A stretch of DNA of 64,000 nucleotides from an uncultured Rhodopila sp. (GTDB lineage: Bacteria > Pseudomonadota > Alphaproteobacteria > Acetobacterales > Acetobacteraceae), in contig CAIZFE010000048.1 in NCBI GenBank assembly GCA_903932145.1, positions 62,001-126,000 on the forward strand, in the 5' to 3' direction. Made by a program: the position numbers and the translations under genes. The notes beneath the pieces were generated by a model. It saw only the letters and a program-made list of their open reading frames with translations, made no database searches and was not told the DNA's origin. This document shows, in pieces, positions 21,894 through 31,800 of this stretch (the first letter of the stretch is position 1; every line of letters begins with the position of its first letter).

Positions 21894-22751
21894 TCACCGG
21901 TCCCGCAGATCGGATGCCAGCAGACTTTGCATCGTAAACATGTCCTGTGCCTGGCTAATATGATAGTTAACGATTGCCTGTAGCATTGGGCACATCTTGC
22001 AGATCGCGATGGACAGAAAGTCGTTTTGGTCGGTTGCCACCGCGACGCCGAATTCCACATTGAGTGCCGGATGGTTCTTCAGAACCCTGCGGATTTCGAA
22101 CTCATCACGATAAATCGCATCGACACGATGAGCGAGAAGATCCGCGGTCGCCGCATTCCAATCGGCCGCCTCGACCAAAGTCGCACCGGGGAACTTTCTC
22201 TTTCCGAAATCGACGTAGGCACTCCGCTGGATCACGCCGATTCGGCCCTGGAAGATCCGGATGACGTCTTCAGGCGGACGTCCGTTCGAGTTCAGCGACA
22301 CCGCCCGGCGTTCAAACAGCAATCCATGCCGCAGAGTGATATAGGGGGTGGAAAACAACACCCGCGTCAGTCGCGAATAGGTTTGTGACAACTTACTGAT
22401 GCCAATATCCGCCGTACCGGCCACCACCGCATCAATGACGCCGTTGAACGAGATTGGATCCTCGACGAACTCGATTTTGAGACCAAGCGCATTGGCGATC
22501 TGGCTGGCGAATTCAATTTCCGGCCCCTTCAGGGTGCCGTTCTCGTGCCAATGAAACGCCGGCAAATCGAAGTGAGTGACCGCGACGCGTAGGACGCCAC
22601 CATGAATGATGGCCTCAAGGTCACGCGCCGGGGCACGCTCCTCCGCCGCTTTTGCAGGCAAGGCGGCGGCAACGAGCGCCAATGCGACGAACAGCCGACG
22701 CCAATGGTTACTCATAACATTCGTAACCAGCTTGACCCAGGATGCGGTCAT
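21894..22751 (-). CDS. Periplasmic solute-binding protein (family 3)
   Basis: A 285-residue binding protein, probably for amino acids or dicarboxylates. A signal peptide ends near LALVAAALPAKA; the mature part has the cluster 3/4 pattern GVLRVAVTHFDLPAFHW, KGPEIEFASQIANALGLKIE, the ligand-closing segment DAVVAGTADIGISKLSQTYS, RVLFSTPYITLRHGLLF and RIGVIQRSAYVDF. The start at 22751 has GAGGAAA at good spacing. No ABC permease or ATPase is linked; the only partner is the DAACS symporter downstream, which suggests it delivers substrate to that carrier or acts as a sensor. Confidence 0.88.
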   Translation of the reverse strand: MTASWVKLVTNVMSNHWRRLFVALALVAAALPAKAAEERAPARDLEAIIHGGVLRVAVTHFDLPAFHWHENGTLKGPEIEFASQIANALGLKIEFVEDPISFNGVIDAVVAGTADIGISKLSQTYSRLTRVLFSTPYITLRHGLLFERRAVSLNSNGRPPEDVIRIFQGRIGVIQRSAYVDFGKRKFPGATLVEAADWNAATADLLAHRVDAIYRDEFEIRRVLKNHPALNVEFGVAVATDQNDFLSIAICKMCPMLQAIVNYHISQAQDMFTMQSLLASDLRDR

Positions 22752-23050
22752 GGCTTTGTGATTTCCTCGGTCGGAGCGGAGCCCCGAACAATGGCCCGGA
22801 CCTGACATGTAAGCAAGGTCTATTGCGTATCGAAGATAATGACGGTTTTGACCACCTCACGCCACGGCATAGCGCTCCGCATCGCCGATGGTTGCTTCAT
22901 TAGTTGGATCTGTCAGGCGAAAGACCGGCCTCCCCGCTCGACTGGTGTATTTACAGACGCCGGCCGGATCGAACGTAATGACGCGGCCGGCGCCGTTGGC
23001 CAGGCTGCCGGCGGGGGCCGCGTCTTGCGGGGGGCCGGCCCCCCTTGACC

Positions 23051-23977
23051 TCAGAACCCGACGCGATCCCCGCCCTTCAGCTTCAGGATTTCCCGAGCCT
23101 CGGCCGGTGTCGCGATTTCGATGCTCAGATCCTCCAAAATCCGCCGGATCTTCGACACCTGTTCGGCGTTGGTCTTCGCGAGCTGGCCCTTGCCGATATA
23201 CAGACTGTCCTCCAGCCCGACGCGCACGTTGCCGCCGTTGATGCCGGCCATCGTGGTGAACGCCATCTGGTGCCGCCCCGCCGCCAGCACCGACCACACG
23301 TACTGGTCCCCAAACAAACGATCCGCAGTCTCTTTAGCGAACAGCAGATTGCGCGGTTCGGCGCCAATCCCGCCGGTGATGCCGAAGATCGACTGCACGA
23401 ACAACGGCGGCTCGACGATGCCGCGATCCAGGCAGTACGCCAGATTATACAGATGCCCGATGTCGTAACATTCGAACTCGAACCGCGTGCCGTGACCTTT
23501 GCCGAGTTTCTCGACGATGCCCTCAATGTCCTTGAAGGTATTGCGGAAAATGAAGTTGTCGGTGGCGTCCAGGTACGGCTTCTCCCACGGGAACTTCCAG
23601 TCGGTGATCTTGTCGCCGGCCCGTGAAATATTGAAGTTCATGCTGCCCATGTTCAGGCTGCACATCTCGGGTTTCGCCATCAGTGGCGCGGCGAGGCGTT
23701 CTTCCAGCGTCATCGTCAGGCCGCCGCCGGTGGTGATGTTGATCACCGCGTCGGTGCTCTGCTTGATCGTCGGCAGGAACTGCATGAACACCGCCGGATC
23801 GGGCGTCGGCGAGCCATCGACCGGGTTGCGGGCATGCAGATGAATGATCGCCGCCCCCGCCTCGGCCGCCTCGATGGAAGACCGAGCGATCTCCTCCGGC
23901 GTGATTGGCAGGTACGGCGACATGCTGGGGGTGTGGATGGCACCGGTGACGGCGCAACTGATGATGACCTTGGCCAT
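23051..23977 (-). CDS. 3-keto-5-aminohexanoate cleavage enzyme-like (BKACE family, DUF849)
   Basis: A 308-residue TIM-barrel beta-keto acid cleavage enzyme, a Zn2+-dependent protein that condenses a beta-keto acid with acetyl-CoA to give acetoacetate and a new CoA ester. It shows VIISCAVTGAIHTPSMSPYL, the metal-binding HLHARNP (His-x-His), NITTGGG, RFEFECYDIGHLYNLAY and the C-terminal NVRVGLEDSLYIGKGQLAK typical of BKACE. The specific substrate (carnitine dehydro-product, 3-keto-5-aminohexanoate, others) cannot be read from sequence alone. The ATG at 23977 follows GAAGGGAAACGCC. It is not in an obvious lysine-fermentation cluster. Confidence 0.9.
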   Translation of the reverse strand: MAKVIISCAVTGAIHTPSMSPYLPITPEEIARSSIEAAEAGAAIIHLHARNPVDGSPTPDPAVFMQFLPTIKQSTDAVINITTGGGLTMTLEERLAAPLMAKPEMCSLNMGSMNFNISRAGDKITDWKFPWEKPYLDATDNFIFRNTFKDIEGIVEKLGKGHGTRFEFECYDIGHLYNLAYCLDRGIVEPPLFVQSIFGITGGIGAEPRNLLFAKETADRLFGDQYVWSVLAAGRHQMAFTTMAGINGGNVRVGLEDSLYIGKGQLAKTNAEQVSKIRRILEDLSIEIATPAEAREILKLKGGDRVGF

Positions 23978-24046
23978 GGCGTTTCCCTTCTCGATTCTCG
24001 ACTGCGGCGGACATTGCCGCAGTCGGACCAGAAGGACCAGAGGCGG

Positions 24047-25537
24047 TCAGACTTTCATCGCTGCCTTAGCCGGTTGCGCGGGCACTTTCTGCGTCAGGTC
24101 GATCTCAATCACGCGCCCGCCCCAACCACGCACCATTTCGGCGCCGGGGTCGTCCTCGACGGCACCATTCGGTCTGATGATCAGGACGTCAGGCCGCAAT
24201 GCCGCGATCAGCGTTTCCGGGGCATCTTCCTCGAACAGGCACACCTGATCGACGCAGGCGAAGCTGGCGAGCACCGCGCCGCGGGCGGCTTCGGGCTGCA
24301 CCGGATGCGGCGCGCCCTTCTGGCGACGGACGCTGAGGTCCGAATTCAAACCGACGATCAGGCGGTCGCAAGCGCCTCGTGCTTGCTCCAGCAGCGCGAT
24401 ATGGCCGGGATGCAGCAGGTCGAAGAATCCGTTGGTGAACCCGACTCTCCAACCGCGATGGCGCCAGCGTTCGGCTTGCTCGACCGCTTCCTCACGGGTG
24501 ACGATTTTTCGAAGCGCGCTGTGCTGCGGTGTCAGCGCGGCGAGGAAGTCGGCCTCCCGCACCACCGACGCGCCAACCTTGCCCACCGATATGCCGGCCG
24601 CGAGATTGGCGAGCCGCACCGCGACCGCCAACGGAAGCTGCGCTGCCAGGGCCGCGCCAAGGGCTGCCAGGGCGGTGTCGCCGGCGCCGGAGGTGTCGAA
24701 TACGTCAGCCGCCTCGGCGGGAAAATGCTGTGATCCTGTGACATCGACCAATGTCATACCGTCATTGCCGCGGGTCACCACCACCGCGCCGAAACCGTGC
24801 GCGGTGCGCAGGTGTTGGGCGGCCGCCACGATCGCCGCCTCGGTATCCACCGGCATGTGGGTGGCCGCCGAGAGTTCCTGCCGGTTCGGCATGACCACAT
24901 CGGCACCGGCATAACGGGAGAAATCGCTGCCGCGCGGATCGACAATCAGTTTGCGGCCGATTTTGCGCGCCGCTTCCACCAGCTTCGCCGGCACCCCGGC
25001 GGACAACACGCCCTTGCCGTAATCAGACAGCACGGTGACGCTGGTCGCCGCCATCGCGTCCACAGCGATCCGCAGCAGGCGGTCGGCCAGTTTCGGATGA
25101 ATGGGATCGGTCTGCTCCCGGTCCGCGCGCAACAGATGCTGGCCGGCGGCGATCAAACGGGTTTTCAGCGTCGTGGTCCGGCCGCCCTGGACCAGCAACC
25201 ACGGCTCGACATTCGGCTGACCGCCGACCAGCCCGGTCAGATCCGATCCGGCCTGATCGTCGCCAACCACCGAGATGAACGCTGTCGCCGCACCCAGCGC
25301 CGTCAGATTGCGCACCACATTGCCGGCGCCTCCGGGCAACGCGACCTCTCGTTCAATCGTCAGAACCGGGACCGGAGCCTCCTGGCTGATTCGCGTGACC
25401 TCACCATAGGTGTAGCGGTCCAGCATCACGTCGCCGATCACCAGAACGTTGGTGTGCGCCAGCTTACGAACCGCAGCGGCGAGATCAGGCTGTGGCTCAT
25501 CCGGGCGCTGAGCGGAGCCGGGCATTATCTGATTCAT
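24047..25537 (-). CDS. hldE: Bifunctional heptose 7-phosphate kinase / heptose 1-phosphate adenylyltransferase
   Basis: A 496-residue fusion that makes ADP-heptose for the LPS core. The N-terminal ribokinase-like domain has NVLVIGDVMLDRYTYGEVTR, LPGGAGNVVRNLTALGAATA, the catalytic loop FDTSGAGDTALAALGAALA and NLAAGISVGKVG. The C-terminal nucleotidyltransferase domain has FTNGFFDLLHPGHIALLEQA and LIVGLNSDLSVRRQKG. Both active sites look intact. The start ATG at 25537 gives MNQIMPGSAQ; ATG four codons in is possible. HldE needs GmhA and GmhB, not seen here. Confidence 0.95.
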   Translation of the reverse strand: MNQIMPGSAQRPDEPQPDLAAAVRKLAHTNVLVIGDVMLDRYTYGEVTRISQEAPVPVLTIEREVALPGGAGNVVRNLTALGAATAFISVVGDDQAGSDLTGLVGGQPNVEPWLLVQGGRTTTLKTRLIAAGQHLLRADREQTDPIHPKLADRLLRIAVDAMAATSVTVLSDYGKGVLSAGVPAKLVEAARKIGRKLIVDPRGSDFSRYAGADVVMPNRQELSAATHMPVDTEAAIVAAAQHLRTAHGFGAVVVTRGNDGMTLVDVTGSQHFPAEAADVFDTSGAGDTALAALGAALAAQLPLAVAVRLANLAAGISVGKVGASVVREADFLAALTPQHSALRKIVTREEAVEQAERWRHRGWRVGFTNGFFDLLHPGHIALLEQARGACDRLIVGLNSDLSVRRQKGAPHPVQPEAARGAVLASFACVDQVCLFEEDAPETLIAALRPDVLIIRPNGAVEDDPGAEMVRGWGGRVIEIDLTQKVPAQPAKAAMKV

Positions 25538-25645
25538 TCAACCTGCCGTAACTAAACTGTCGCGAAGGTGCAACCCATCTTCGCGTGCGGGTATCAGAAG
25601 AAGCAAGCGCCGATCGTTCGTTCCGGCCAATTTCCTGCGAGCCCG

Positions 25646-26368
25646 TTAGCTTTGCAGAAAGCCCAGAGTGTCCCGTTCCAGCACAACGCACGTCAACGAC
25701 CCGCCCAGTACCGCGCCGGTATCGATCGCGATACGGTTGGGTAGCACAATTGGCTCCCGCTTCGGTGTATGTCCATGTACGATAACGGCACCGTGATCAC
25801 TGCGGGACGACAAGAACGGTTCCCGTATCCACAACAGGTCCTGTCTGGTTTGCTGGGCCAATGGCACACCCGGACGCACACCGGCGTGCACGAACAGATA
25901 GGGACCGATCCGGTGGCTGACCACGAGATCGCGCAGGAAGATCAGGTGTTGGCGCGGAATGCGGCTGGCCCATTCCGCTGGTGGCACGGTGCGCGAAATC
26001 CCCCAGCTCAACAGGGAGTCCGCGCCGCCGTTGGTCAGCCACAGTCCGGGCGCGTCCTTGTCCGCCCCGGCGACGGCCGACAACATCATGTGTTCGTGAT
26101 TGCCCATCAGATTGATGGTTGCGTCCGCCGGGACCGGCGGCTGGTTGATCAGCCAGTCAATCACCTGGGCACTGTCGGCACCGCGATCCACGTAATCGCC
26201 CAGATGGATCAACGTCGTGTGTTCGACCGGGCGGGCCGCGATGTCCTCGGCGATCATTTCGTGCATGGCGACCAGCCGGTCCATGCAGCCATGAATATCG
26301 CCGATGGCGTAAACGCGGACACCGTGGGGCAAGGTCGCGGGAGCAGCAGAAAATTCGATCATGATCAT
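25646..26368 (-). CDS. Metallophosphoesterase (serine/threonine protein phosphatase or ApaH-like)
   Basis: A 240-residue calcineurin-like phosphoesterase with all metal motifs: GDIHGC (RVYAIGDIHGCMDRLV), GDYVDRG (HLGDYVDRGADS), GNHE (NLMGNHEHMM), H in VHAGVRP and the final GHTP (VIVHGHTPKREPI). These residues bind two metals and cleave phosphomonoesters or diadenosine polyphosphates; bacterial PrpA-like enzymes with this pattern dephosphorylate proteins. The double start MIMIEF is used at 26368. It is divergent from the ABC exporter and tail-to-head with hldE. Confidence 0.88.
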   Translation of the reverse strand: MIMIEFSAAPATLPHGVRVYAIGDIHGCMDRLVAMHEMIAEDIAARPVEHTTLIHLGDYVDRGADSAQVIDWLINQPPVPADATINLMGNHEHMMLSAVAGADKDAPGLWLTNGGADSLLSWGISRTVPPAEWASRIPRQHLIFLRDLVVSHRIGPYLFVHAGVRPGVPLAQQTRQDLLWIREPFLSSRSDHGAVIVHGHTPKREPIVLPNRIAIDTGAVLGGSLTCVVLERDTLGFLQS

Positions 26369-26501
26369 CCAGGATAAAGCCGACCGGGGGCGCAAGCCAA
26401 TCGTGTTTTAGCACGCTGTGGCCGATCGCATCCGAACGCCCGGCCCGATGACAACCAATTGTCTCTTGGCGGATCGGCACCGGCGCCTTATCCGGACGGG
26501 C

Positions 26502-27242
26502 ATGAACGCGATCCAGGTGGAGACTTTATCGAAGCGGTATGGCGACGTGCTGGCCGTGGACAGCATCAGCTTCGCCGCGCCGTCCGGTTCGACCATCGGG
26601 CTGCTCGGCGGCAACGGTGCCGGCAAGACAACGACCATCGCCATGTTGCTTGGCCTGCTGGTGCCGTCGTCCGGACGGATCACCGTCCTCGGGCATGACA
26701 TCGCGACGGACCGGTTCGCGGCGCTGGCGCGGATGAATTTCTCCTCGCCGTATGTCGCCCTGCCCTCGCGGCTGACGGTGATGGAGAACATGATGGTGTA
26801 TGGCCATCTCTATAACGTGGTGGACGTGAAGCAGAGGATCGCCACCCTGGCGCGGGAACTCGACCTGGGGGAGATCCTGAATCGTCCCGCCGGACAGCTA
26901 TCCGCTGGCCAAAAGACCCGCGTCGCGCTGGCCAAGGCGTTGATCAACCGGCCGGAGGTGCTGCTGCTGGACGAACCCACCGCCAGCCTGGACCCGGACA
27001 CCGGCGATCTGGTGCGGACGTGGCTGGAACAATACCGAGCGGACAGCGGCTGCACGATTTTGCTGGCGAGCCATAACATGGCGGAGGTGGAGCGCCTGTG
27101 CTCGCACGTTGTGATGCTGAAAAAGGGCCAGGTCGTGGATCGCGGCAGCCCGGACGAACTGTTGGCGCGCTACGGCCGCGACGATCTGGAGGCGGTTTTT
27201 CTGGACATCGCGCGTGATCGCAGGCAGGCGATACCGGTATGA
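26502..27242 (+). CDS. ABC transporter ATP-binding protein (ABC-2 export system)
   Basis: A 246-residue ATPase with Walker A GGNGAGKTTTIAM, the Q-loop region replaced by NFSSPYVALPSRLTV, signature LSAGQKTRVALAKAL, Walker B LLLDEPTASLDPDT and the switch His in LASHNMAEVERLC. It belongs to the drug/polysaccharide-type exporters (CcmA/NodI-like). The ATG at 26502 is used; upstream codons encode no domain. It overlaps the permease gene by 4 bases (ATGA), so they form one transporter; the following histidine phosphatase is coupled too. The exported substrate is unknown. Confidence 0.92.
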   Translation: MNAIQVETLSKRYGDVLAVDSISFAAPSGSTIGLLGGNGAGKTTTIAMLLGLLVPSSGRITVLGHDIATDRFAALARMNFSSPYVALPSRLTVMENMMVYGHLYNVVDVKQRIATLARELDLGEILNRPAGQLSAGQKTRVALAKALINRPEVLLLDEPTASLDPDTGDLVRTWLEQYRADSGCTILLASHNMAEVERLCSHVVMLKKGQVVDRGSPDELLARYGRDDLEAVFLDIARDRRQAIPV

Positions 27243-28039
27243 AACCGATGTTCCGCCGTATCTGGGGCCTGATGTACCGGCACCTCGCGCTATACCGCCG
27301 GTCGTGGCCGCGGTTGTTGGAGCTATGCTACTGGCCGATCCTGCAAATGTGCATCTGGGGTTTTACCGCGCGCTTCCTGGCCGCCCGAATGGGCAATCCC
27401 GGTTTGATGGCCGGCGCGACGCTGCTGGGCGGCGTGCTGCTGTGGGAAGTGACGCTACGCAGCCAGATGGGGATGTCGATCTCGTTCCTGGAGGAAATGT
27501 GGTCGCGCAACCTCGGCCACGTGTTCGTCAGTCCGCTGCGGCCGTTCGAGATGATCGCCGCGCTGATCGCCATGTCGGTCATCCGGATGTTGCTGGGGGT
27601 GGTGCCGGCGATCCTGCTGGCGTGGGGGCTGTACGCGTTCAACCTGTTCAGTCTGGGTCCGGTGCTGATCCTGTTCTTCATCAACCTGATGATCATGGGC
27701 TGGTCGGTGGCGCTGGGCGTCGTGTCGCTGGTGTTGCGCCATGGCGCGGGCGCGGAGCCGTTGGCCTGGGGCGTGCTGTTCGGGTTGGCTCCGTTCTCCG
27801 CCGTGTTCTATCCGGTGTCGGTACTGCCGACGTTCCTGCATCCCATTGCCTACGCGCTGCCATCGACACATGTGTTTGAGGGCATGCGGGCCGGATTGCT
27901 GTTGGGCGAAATCCGCTGGGACCATTTGGCCGCGGCGTTCGCTTTGAATGGTGTATGGCTTCTGGCTGCCTCGTATCTGTTTGCCCGGCAATTCCACGCG
28001 GCCCGCGTCAGCGGCGCCCTGATCAGTATTGGTGAATGA
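27239..28039 (+). CDS. ABC-2 type transporter permease
   Basis: A 266-residue inner-membrane protein with six predicted helices and the ABC-2 (NodJ-like) pattern: RSWPRLLELCYWPILQMCIW, VLLWEVTLRSQMGMSISFLE, HVFVSPLRPFEMIAALIAMS and a final FAPFSAVFYPVSVLP-like loop (LAPFSAVFYPVSVLPTF). It dimerises to form the export channel for the ATPase encoded just upstream. Start and stop are both overlapped (ATGA at each junction), so the three genes are translationally coupled. Confidence 0.92.
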   Translation: MKPMFRRIWGLMYRHLALYRRSWPRLLELCYWPILQMCIWGFTARFLAARMGNPGLMAGATLLGGVLLWEVTLRSQMGMSISFLEEMWSRNLGHVFVSPLRPFEMIAALIAMSVIRMLLGVVPAILLAWGLYAFNLFSLGPVLILFFINLMIMGWSVALGVVSLVLRHGAGAEPLAWGVLFGLAPFSAVFYPVSVLPTFLHPIAYALPSTHVFEGMRAGLLLGEIRWDHLAAAFALNGVWLLAASYLFARQFHAARVSGALISIGE

Positions 28040-28656
28040 TGGACACTTCGTTTTGGCTGATCCGCCACGCCCTGGTGGCGGAAAACGCCCGCGCCGTGTT
28101 GTACGGCGTGATGGATGTGCCGCTGTGCGAGCCGACGCTGCTGGAGCAGGCGCCGATGTATCGCTCCCTGGCCGCCAGGTTGCCGCGTCCGGCGGATTGG
28201 CTGGTGACGCCGTTATCCCGCACCCGGCGGACGGCGGAGACGATTTTTGCGCATGGGTATCCTCGCGCAGAACTGGGCGTCGAACCGGGGCTGATCGAGC
28301 AGTCCCTTGGTGAATGGCAAGGTCTGCCGCATGCGGACCTGCCCGCGAAACTGGCGCAGCCGGCGCACGCATTCTGGCCCCTGGCCGGCGATGAAAAGCC
28401 TCCCGGTGGCGAGAGCATGGCCGAGGTCATTACGCGGGTTGGAACGGCTATGGAGCGGCTGGCGGAGGTTCACGCCGGTCGGGACGTGGTGATCGTCAGC
28501 CACGGTGGTGCGATCCGCGGGGCGATTGCCCATGCGCTGCGCATCGGGCCGGATAATGCTCTGCATATGTCTGTTCAGAACCTGTCGCTAACGCGGTTGC
28601 AGCGGACGCCGGACGGCTGGCGGGTGCAGTGTGTGAACGAGATGCCGGGGTATTAA
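28039..28656 (+). CDS. Histidine phosphatase family protein (phosphoglycerate mutase-like)
   Basis: A 205-residue phosphatase with the catalytic His in FWLIRHALVAENARAVLYG (RHA in place of the commoner RHG), Arg in LVTPLSRTRRTAET, Glu in LGEWQGLPHADL and the second His in VIVSHGGAIRGAIAHAL. All four core catalytic residues are present. The substrate is unknown; such enzymes act on alpha-ribazole phosphate, sugar phosphates or phosphoproteins. The ATG overlaps the permease stop (ATGATG at 28036-28041; the second is a start equally well placed). Confidence 0.88.
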   Translation: MDTSFWLIRHALVAENARAVLYGVMDVPLCEPTLLEQAPMYRSLAARLPRPADWLVTPLSRTRRTAETIFAHGYPRAELGVEPGLIEQSLGEWQGLPHADLPAKLAQPAHAFWPLAGDEKPPGGESMAEVITRVGTAMERLAEVHAGRDVVIVSHGGAIRGAIAHALRIGPDNALHMSVQNLSLTRLQRTPDGWRVQCVNEMPGY

Positions 28657-28889
28657 TCGCTGGATGTCACGCCATCAGCCCCGCTGGCGGTTTTGTAACC
28701 TCGGACGATCGATTGCCAGCGCAAGGTAGAAATGTCACGCCACGGCTAAAGTCGAGATGACGCAGCGCCTGATCGGTCACAGGAACACACTTCGGTAACA
28801 AAGCGCCTCCTCCCCGATTATGTGACTCAAGGATCGGTCTATTCGGCGACGCCCGATCCCCGGATCGGTCCGGCAGTCGCGGTGATCGC

Positions 28890-31800
28890 CTACGACAGGC
28901 CGTCGAATGCCTTCAGGCATCGGGCCAGTGCATCCGGGTCGGATCGGTGGCTGAACCCTTTCAGCACATGTTCGTATTGCTGCCGCTCCAACCCATAACC
29001 ACGCGCCACTGTCGCATCGATCTCGGCGCGAAGCCTCGGGTCAGGGTCACCGCCCGACAACCGCAACGCCCCGCGTGCAAGGAAACGCTGCGCCTCGGCG
29101 CCTAACGATGGAACCGGTAGCGCGTCGAGTAGATACAGGCTGAGGTGCGTCGCCGCCTTCAACCGGACCAGCCAGTCGAACGGGAACGAATTGAACAGCG
29201 CACACAGCGCAAACGCATCCTCGGCTTTGCGTGCGTGCGGCGCTTTCTCGACCGTCGCGGTGTGGCCGAATACGACACCGGGGGGCGCCATACAGGCGAT
29301 CATCGTGCGCTCATCGTTCGAACGGGCGATGTCGCGAAAAACCAGCCGCACATGCCGGGACGCCTCCGCGATGGCGGGTTTCAGGGATGCGATGCCGACG
29401 CTGTAGCGCGGCTTGGAGTCCCGGGAGTCGACATATTGGTGGAAGGTTTTTCCCTCGTGCAGAAGCAGATCCCCTGCCCCGGCCGGCCGGAAAATCCCGG
29501 CGTCGGCGGTCATATGCAGGTCGCAGCCGAAACGGATTATTCTGCTATCGCACCACGCATTCAATCGCTCCGGATTAGAGAACATCGCTTCCGCGACTCT
29601 CATGTCGGCGTTGCCACGCAGTTCCAGCGGTGTGTGGCTGTCCCCGCCGGTTCGGTTCAGAAATGCCATGTCGTAACGTATGATCTTGTCTGGATCGGAA
29701 GCGTCCTCGATACGCTCCAGGTAGAACCCGCAGCGCCAGGATCGGGTCGGACCGGGACGCCGGGCGACGATCAGATCGAACTTGAAGCGGCTGTCGATGT
29801 CGAAGATGCGACGGCGATTTTCGAACGACAGACACCAGGTCAGGTTCGCATTCTGTAGATACAATCGCCTGATGGCGGTTGTACCCTCATTGGCATGAAA
29901 GGCCGATGGCATCAGCACGCCGATCGATCCATCCACCGCCGTCAGGTCCATATTGCGTTCCGCGAACAGACGGAACAGGTCGAGGTTGCCGGCTGTCGCC
30001 CGGGCGCGCTGATGGCGATAGATCCGCGCAGCGATGCGCTTCATGTGGTCGAAGCCCGCGCGGTAATCTTCGAAGACAGCCGCCACGCCGGGACGAGCCA
30101 GCACCGCCTGTTCGATGGACGCGCGCTGGTTGCGTGTCGGTGCATCCAGGACAGACGGATCGTAGTCGGCAACGAAATCCTTGGTATTGGGCAGCACCAC
30201 ATCCCACGGCGGATTGCCCAGCACGACGGAAAATCCGGTAGGAAAAACCTCCGGGAAGGTCAGGTCCCAGGCGACCGCATCCGCCCCGGCGGCCAGCAAC
30301 GCGGCCTGGCGTTTGGTCAGAGTGTCCGGCCAGAGTCCCGTTGTCGCAACACGATCGGCCATCGCCAGCCACACATCGTCGCCGTCCCGGTCTCGCAACA
30401 TCGCCGCCCCGCTCCAGGCGCGCGCGAGTTGGCGCAGCGGATACAATACCGCGTCGAGACGAGCTTTTGTGGCTTGTTTTGTCTCCAGATCGGCCATGTC
30501 CCGGCCGATGGATGCGTTCAGTTCCGCGGTCAGGCTTCGCGCCAGACGCAGGCTGTTTTGCAGCCGTTCCGCAACGCCTTGCGCCAGTAACGGGTCCAGC
30601 GGACCACCGGTCACCGGCAAAGTGGACAGCGCATCGAAGAACGGCCCGGTCAGCGCGTCGCCATGCACCAACCGATGGTCAAGAAACGTCAGTGGCAGGC
30701 CTTCCGCGTAGGATTCGAGCCATAGCGAGACCTTCGCCAGCTCCAACGCCAACTTGTTGCGATCGCAACCATACAGGCAATGCACCGCCACCAACCGCCG
30801 GCAAATCGCCCGCGCGCGGCCTTCCGAATAGCCACGGCTGGGGAGATATGGGGCGATCGTGTTGTCCGGATCGGGCAGCGCGGCGATGCGGTCATGCCAG
30901 CCCCGCTCATCGCAAGTGCGGCAGGCAGTCAGCAGTGCCTCGCCCAGATAACGACAGGTCTCGACAAGGAAATGGCCGCTGCCGGTCGAGGGATCGACGA
31001 TCTTCAGCGTCAGCAATTTCGCTGGGTTGGGGTCATCGGGTGGGCTGAGGGCGGCTATTTTCGGGTCCAGTGTCTCGCGCACCAGAAAACGAACGAATTC
31101 GTGTGGCGTGTAGAACGATCCCGTCGCTTTTCGACCTGGGCCCGAGCGTAGGAAAAACTGTCCTGGCGCGATGTCCGCCGGTTGCCCACAGGCGGGTAAC
31201 ACGGTTTCCAGCTTGCCGCGCCGCAAGCGTATCAGCGGTTCCGTTGCGATGTCGGGTTCTTGCTCCAACAAACCTTCATAGACGCTGCCAAGATCTTCCA
31301 CATCCAGCGAGCCGAAATGCACACGCGCACGCTGGGCCTTATCGGCGGAAATCCAGATCAACCGGTCGAGCAGGATCGCCACCGCTCGATCGCCCCATTC
31401 AATCCGGTCCAACACTGGTGTCGTATCCGCCCCGAACAGAGCGCCGCCCAGGGGCGCGATACGCAACTCCGAACACGCCAGGCCGTCTCGGAACAGTGCG
31501 AACAGCGACCGCAAACCGGTTTCCAGCATCCGGCCGGTATCTTGTCCGTGGTCCAGATGCCGCCGCACCAGCGGCCCCAGCGCTCGGTTTGGCGACAGCG
31601 CCGCGCGCCACAGGCGAGAGGAGGCGAAACTGAACCCGGCCCCCGGTTCGGTGGGGCTTTCCAATTTTAGAATGAACAACAGCCGATAGACCAGCACCAG
31701 ACCTTCGTGCCACAGCGCCGCCGCGTCCAGACCTGTCCGATCCGGTAATGCATTGATGAAGCCGGTGATCGCCTCCCGCGCCTGACGGCGCAGTTCGGTG

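Noticed and set aside
23029-23044. GGGGGGCCGGCCCCCC palindrome as a terminator of the BKACE gene
   Set aside because: It has no loop-forming centre and no U-run; it is more likely chance in GC-rich DNA.
23045-23626. Open frames opposite the BKACE and hldE genes (23045-23626, 23834-24733, 24797-25555)
   Set aside because: They mirror the codons of the minus-strand enzymes and have no independent features.
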